From Burkholderia cenocepacia (lineage in GTDB: Bacteria > Pseudomonadota > Gammaproteobacteria > Burkholderiales > Burkholderiaceae), in NCBI RefSeq assembly GCF_900446215.1, contig NZ_UAQZ01000012.1:806001-870000 (forward strand): 64,000 bases of DNA, given 5' to 3'. Below, piece by piece: positions 61,722 to 64,000 of this stretch. The notes below the pieces were generated by a model, which worked only from the letters and a program-made list of their open reading frames with translations, had not been told where the DNA came from and made no database searches. Position numbers and translations under genes: made by a program. Positions within the stretch are counted from its first letter, which is position 1, and each line of letters opens with the position of its first letter.

Positions 61722-62384
61722 ATGGACACTTCCGCTGCCCGTCGCCAGATCCTCGCGCGCATTCGCGCAGCGCAGGGGCGCGCGGCCGAACCCGATGCAG
61801 CGGAGCGCGACGGCGTCGCCGACTATCTCGCCCGTCATCCGGAGGGGCCGCGCCCGCCGGCGCCGGCCGACCTCGTCGCCGCTTTCGTCGACGAAGCGGC
61901 GCGCCTGTCGACCACGGTCGACGAAGTCGCGACGCTGGCCGACGTGCCTGCCGCCGCCGCCCGCTATCTTGCCGCTCACGGCCTGCCGACGCAGGCCATC
62001 GCTTGGCGCACGCTCGCCGATCTCGACTGGGCCGGCGCCGGCCTGTCGGTCGAGTGCCGCAAGCCGCGCGACGGCGATCTGGTCGGCCTGACCGGCTGCT
62101 TTTGCGCGACCGCCGAAACGGGGTCGCTGGTATTGCTGTCCGGCCCCGACACTTACGCATCGGCCGGCCTGCTGCCGGAAACCCACATCGCGATCGTGCC
62201 GGCATCGCGCATCGTCGCCGGTCATGAAGACGCGTTCGCGCTGATTCGCGCGGAGCGCGGCGAGCTGCCGCGCGCGGTCAATTTCGTGTCCGGCCCGTCG
62301 CGCACGGGCGACATCGAACAAACGATCATCCTGGGCGCACACGGCCCGTACCGCGTGCACGCGATCGTCGTACGGGGCGCATGA
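61722..62384 (+). CDS. lutC: LUD-domain protein, LutC/YkgG type
   Basis: A 220-residue protein of the LutC family, a component of the iron-sulfur L-lactate oxidation complex in other bacteria. The N-terminus, SAARRQILARIRAAQGR, and the LUD core (GLTGCFCATAETGSLVLLSG, PETHIAIVPASRIVAGHED, FVSGPSRTGDIEQTIILGAHGP) are clear. lutA and lutB are not adjacent: pncB is upstream and an antiporter downstream. Either the other subunits are elsewhere or this copy acts alone. ATG 61722 (MDTSAARRQ) is the likely start. Confidence 0.88.
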   Translation: MDTSAARRQILARIRAAQGRAAEPDAAERDGVADYLARHPEGPRPPAPADLVAAFVDEAARLSTTVDEVATLADVPAAAARYLAAHGLPTQAIAWRTLADLDWAGAGLSVECRKPRDGDLVGLTGCFCATAETGSLVLLSGPDTYASAGLLPETHIAIVPASRIVAGHEDAFALIRAERGELPRAVNFVSGPSRTGDIEQTIILGAHGPYRVHAIVVRGA

Positions 62385-62427
62385 CGCGCCCGCTGCATTC
62401 ACCCCTACTCGAACAAGGAAGTTCTGC

Positions 62428-63858
62428 ATGAAACGACATGCCGCCTGGGCGGGCATGGCGTCGGGAATCGCGCTTGGCGCCGCTCCCGCGCTTGCATCGG
62501 CCGCCACGCTCGACGGTGCCACGCTGTCCGCGCTCTGGGGCATCCCGTTCGCCGGGATCCTGCTGTCCATCGCGCTGTTCCCGCTCGTCGCCCCCGTGTT
62601 CTGGCATCACCACTTCGGCAAGATCGCCGCCGGCTGGGCGATCGTGTTCCTCGCGCCGTTCGCGGTCGCGTTCGGCATCGGCACCGCGTTCGGCACGCTC
62701 GTGCATGCGCTGCTCGAGGAATACATTCCGTTCATCGTGCTGCTCACCGCGCTCTATACGGTCGCGGGCGGCATCTGCGTGAACGGCAACCTGCATGGGT
62801 CGCCGAAACTGAATACCGCGATCCTCGCGCTCGGTACGCTGCTCGCGAGCGTGATGGGCACGACGGGCGCCGCGATGCTGCTGATCCGGCCGCTCCTGCG
62901 CGCCAACGACAACCGCAAGCATGTCGTGCACGTCGTGATCTTCTTCATCTTCCTCGTCGCGAACGCGGGCGGCTCGCTGTCGCCGCTCGGCGATCCGCCG
63001 CTGTTCCTCGGCTTCCTGAACGGCGTGAGCTTCTTCTGGACGACCACGCATCTCGCGCTGCCGATGCTGTTCATCTGCGTGGTGCTGCTGACGCTGTTCT
63101 TCGCGCTCGATACGTACTTCTACCGGAAGGGCGGCGAGGAGCGGCCGGCCGCGCTCGATCCGACGCCCGACGGTGCGGCGCTGTCGATCGACGGCAAGGT
63201 CAACTTCGTGCTGCTGGCGGCCGTGATCGCGCTCGTGCTGATGAGCGGCGTGTGGAAGCCGGGCATCTCGTTCGACGTGTGGGGCACGCACGTCGCGCTG
63301 CAGAATCTCGTGCGCGACGTCGCGCTCGTGGTCGTGACGCTCGTGTCGCTCGCGCTGACGCCGCGTTCCGCGCGCGAGGGCAACGCGTTCAACTGGGCGC
63401 CGATCGAGGAAGTCGCGAAGCTGTTCGCGGGCATCTTCGTGACGATCGCGCCGGTGATCGTGATCCTGCGCGCCGGCGCGGATGGCGCGTTCGCGCAGAT
63501 CGTCCATCTCGTCACGGGCCCCGACGGCAAGCCGATCGACGCGATGTACTTCTGGGCGACCGGCATCCTGTCGTCGTTCCTCGACAACGCGCCGACCTAT
63601 CTCGTGTTCTTCAACCTCGCGGGTGGCGATGCGCAGACGCTGATGACGACCGGCGCGTCGACACTCGCCGCGATTTCCGCCGGCGCGGTGTTCATGGGCG
63701 CGAACAGCTACATCGGCAACGCGCCGAACTTCATGGTGAAGGCGATCGCCGAATCGCGCGGCGTGAAGATGCCGAGCTTCTTCGCGTACCTCGGCTGGGC
63801 GCTCGTCGTGCTGATACCGGTATTCCTGCTGACGTCGTGGCTTTTCTTCACGGCGTAA
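62428..63858 (+). CDS. Sodium:proton antiporter-like ion transporter
   Basis: A 476-residue polytopic membrane protein of the ion transporter (NhaD/CitMHS-like) superfamily. Around ten hydrophobic helices are visible. Characteristic loops are NAGGSLSPLGDPPLFLGFL, near residue 185, and FLDNAPTYLVFFNLAGGD with AISAGAVFMGANSYIGNAPN near 390-430, both typical of this fold. A signal-like first helix ends ALASA. RBS AAGGAAG precedes the ATG. The transported ion cannot be told from sequence; Na+/H+ exchange is the usual annotation. Confidence 0.85.
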   Translation: MKRHAAWAGMASGIALGAAPALASAATLDGATLSALWGIPFAGILLSIALFPLVAPVFWHHHFGKIAAGWAIVFLAPFAVAFGIGTAFGTLVHALLEEYIPFIVLLTALYTVAGGICVNGNLHGSPKLNTAILALGTLLASVMGTTGAAMLLIRPLLRANDNRKHVVHVVIFFIFLVANAGGSLSPLGDPPLFLGFLNGVSFFWTTTHLALPMLFICVVLLTLFFALDTYFYRKGGEERPAALDPTPDGAALSIDGKVNFVLLAAVIALVLMSGVWKPGISFDVWGTHVALQNLVRDVALVVVTLVSLALTPRSAREGNAFNWAPIEEVAKLFAGIFVTIAPVIVILRAGADGAFAQIVHLVTGPDGKPIDAMYFWATGILSSFLDNAPTYLVFFNLAGGDAQTLMTTGASTLAAISAGAVFMGANSYIGNAPNFMVKAIAESRGVKMPSFFAYLGWALVVLIPVFLLTSWLFFTA

Positions 63859-63939
63859 GCTGACGATTTTCAACCCCGAGCGGGCGGTCCCGGCGGCGCA
63901 TGGTGCGCCGCCATCCGTCCGCGGCATGCGGAGATGGCG

Positions 63940-64000
63940 ATGCAGAAGATTCTGGTCGCGCGTCCGATCTTTCCGGACGTGATCGAACGGCTCAAGCAGT
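63940..64000 (+). CDS. D-isomer 2-hydroxyacid dehydrogenase, 5' end only
   Basis: Only about 20 codons are in the window: MQKILVARPIFPDVIERLKQ. This matches the N-terminus of glyoxylate/2-ketogluconate reductase (GhrB-type) enzymes. GGAG at 63930-63933 is six bases before ATG 63940, which favours it over ATG 63934. Identity rests on a short stretch and is tentative. Confidence 0.6.
   Translation, partial: MQKILVARPIFPDVIERLKQ

Overview
The window is ordinary core chromosome of a high-GC betaproteobacterium, most likely Burkholderia and probably the Burkholderia cepacia complex. The evidence is gene content and order: gyrA next to a short OmpA-domain gene, the serC-pheA-tyrA-aroA-cmk-rpsA-ihfB run, ugd-hldA-hldD, etfBA-dadA-lrp, rpsP-rimM-trmD-rplS and folA/thyA. 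Codon use is uniform, with G or C dominating third positions. I see no insertion sequence, prophage, integrase or CRISPR array. The species cannot be fixed from the sequence alone.

Layout. 1-5 kb: 5' end of ubiG and an OmpA-domain gene (minus), then gyrA and an exported DUF2059 protein (plus). 5-18.4 kb: a long plus-strand run for serine and aromatic amino acid synthesis (serC, pheA, tyrA, aroA), nucleotide and translation functions (cmk, rpsA), IHF beta, envelope control (lapA, lapB) and LPS/sugar nucleotide supply (ugd, hldA, hldD), ending in a small ComEA-like protein. 18.5-25.5 kb: cysM, lytic transglycosylase mltB, a deacetylase-family protein, a lipase-like hydrolase and the methionine importer metNIQ. 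25.7-30.9 kb: etfBA, dadA with a divergent Lrp-type regulator, and a PA0069-type radical SAM gene under a strong LexA-type promoter. 30.9-43.6 kb: a TM2 protein, a sugar dehydrogenase-like protein, the rpsP-rimM-trmD-rplS ribosome operon, a Nudix CoA pyrophosphatase, a CobD-like protein, rsgA with a Ste24-type protease, orn, mogA-darP, pmbA and folA.

43.7-47.2 kb holds the most interesting unit. A small exported proline-rich protein of unknown function lies divergent to a sigma-54 activator with a VpsR-like N-terminus. The small gene is preceded by a near-canonical -24/-12 promoter and, about 100 bases further up, by a symmetric element that looks like an enhancer. thyA follows the activator.

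47.2-64 kb: a large FecR/DUF6600 proline-rich protein, an ArsR-type regulator, a tiny lipoprotein-like ORF, a thioesterase, fumC, a MATE pump, an S4 RNA-binding protein, a Lys/Ala-rich exported protein, an unrecognised 260-residue protein, azlCD with an AraC regulator, creA, two identical tRNA-Asn genes, ferredoxin fdxA, pncB, a lone lutC, an ion antiporter, and the first codons of a 2-hydroxyacid dehydrogenase.

Most genes are housekeeping. The value beyond routine annotation is in regulatory DNA: the sigma-54 divergon, the SOS promoter at 29.6 kb, a terminator-like hairpin directly before metN, a terminator-like hairpin ahead of gyrA, and a TetR-like operator before etfBA.
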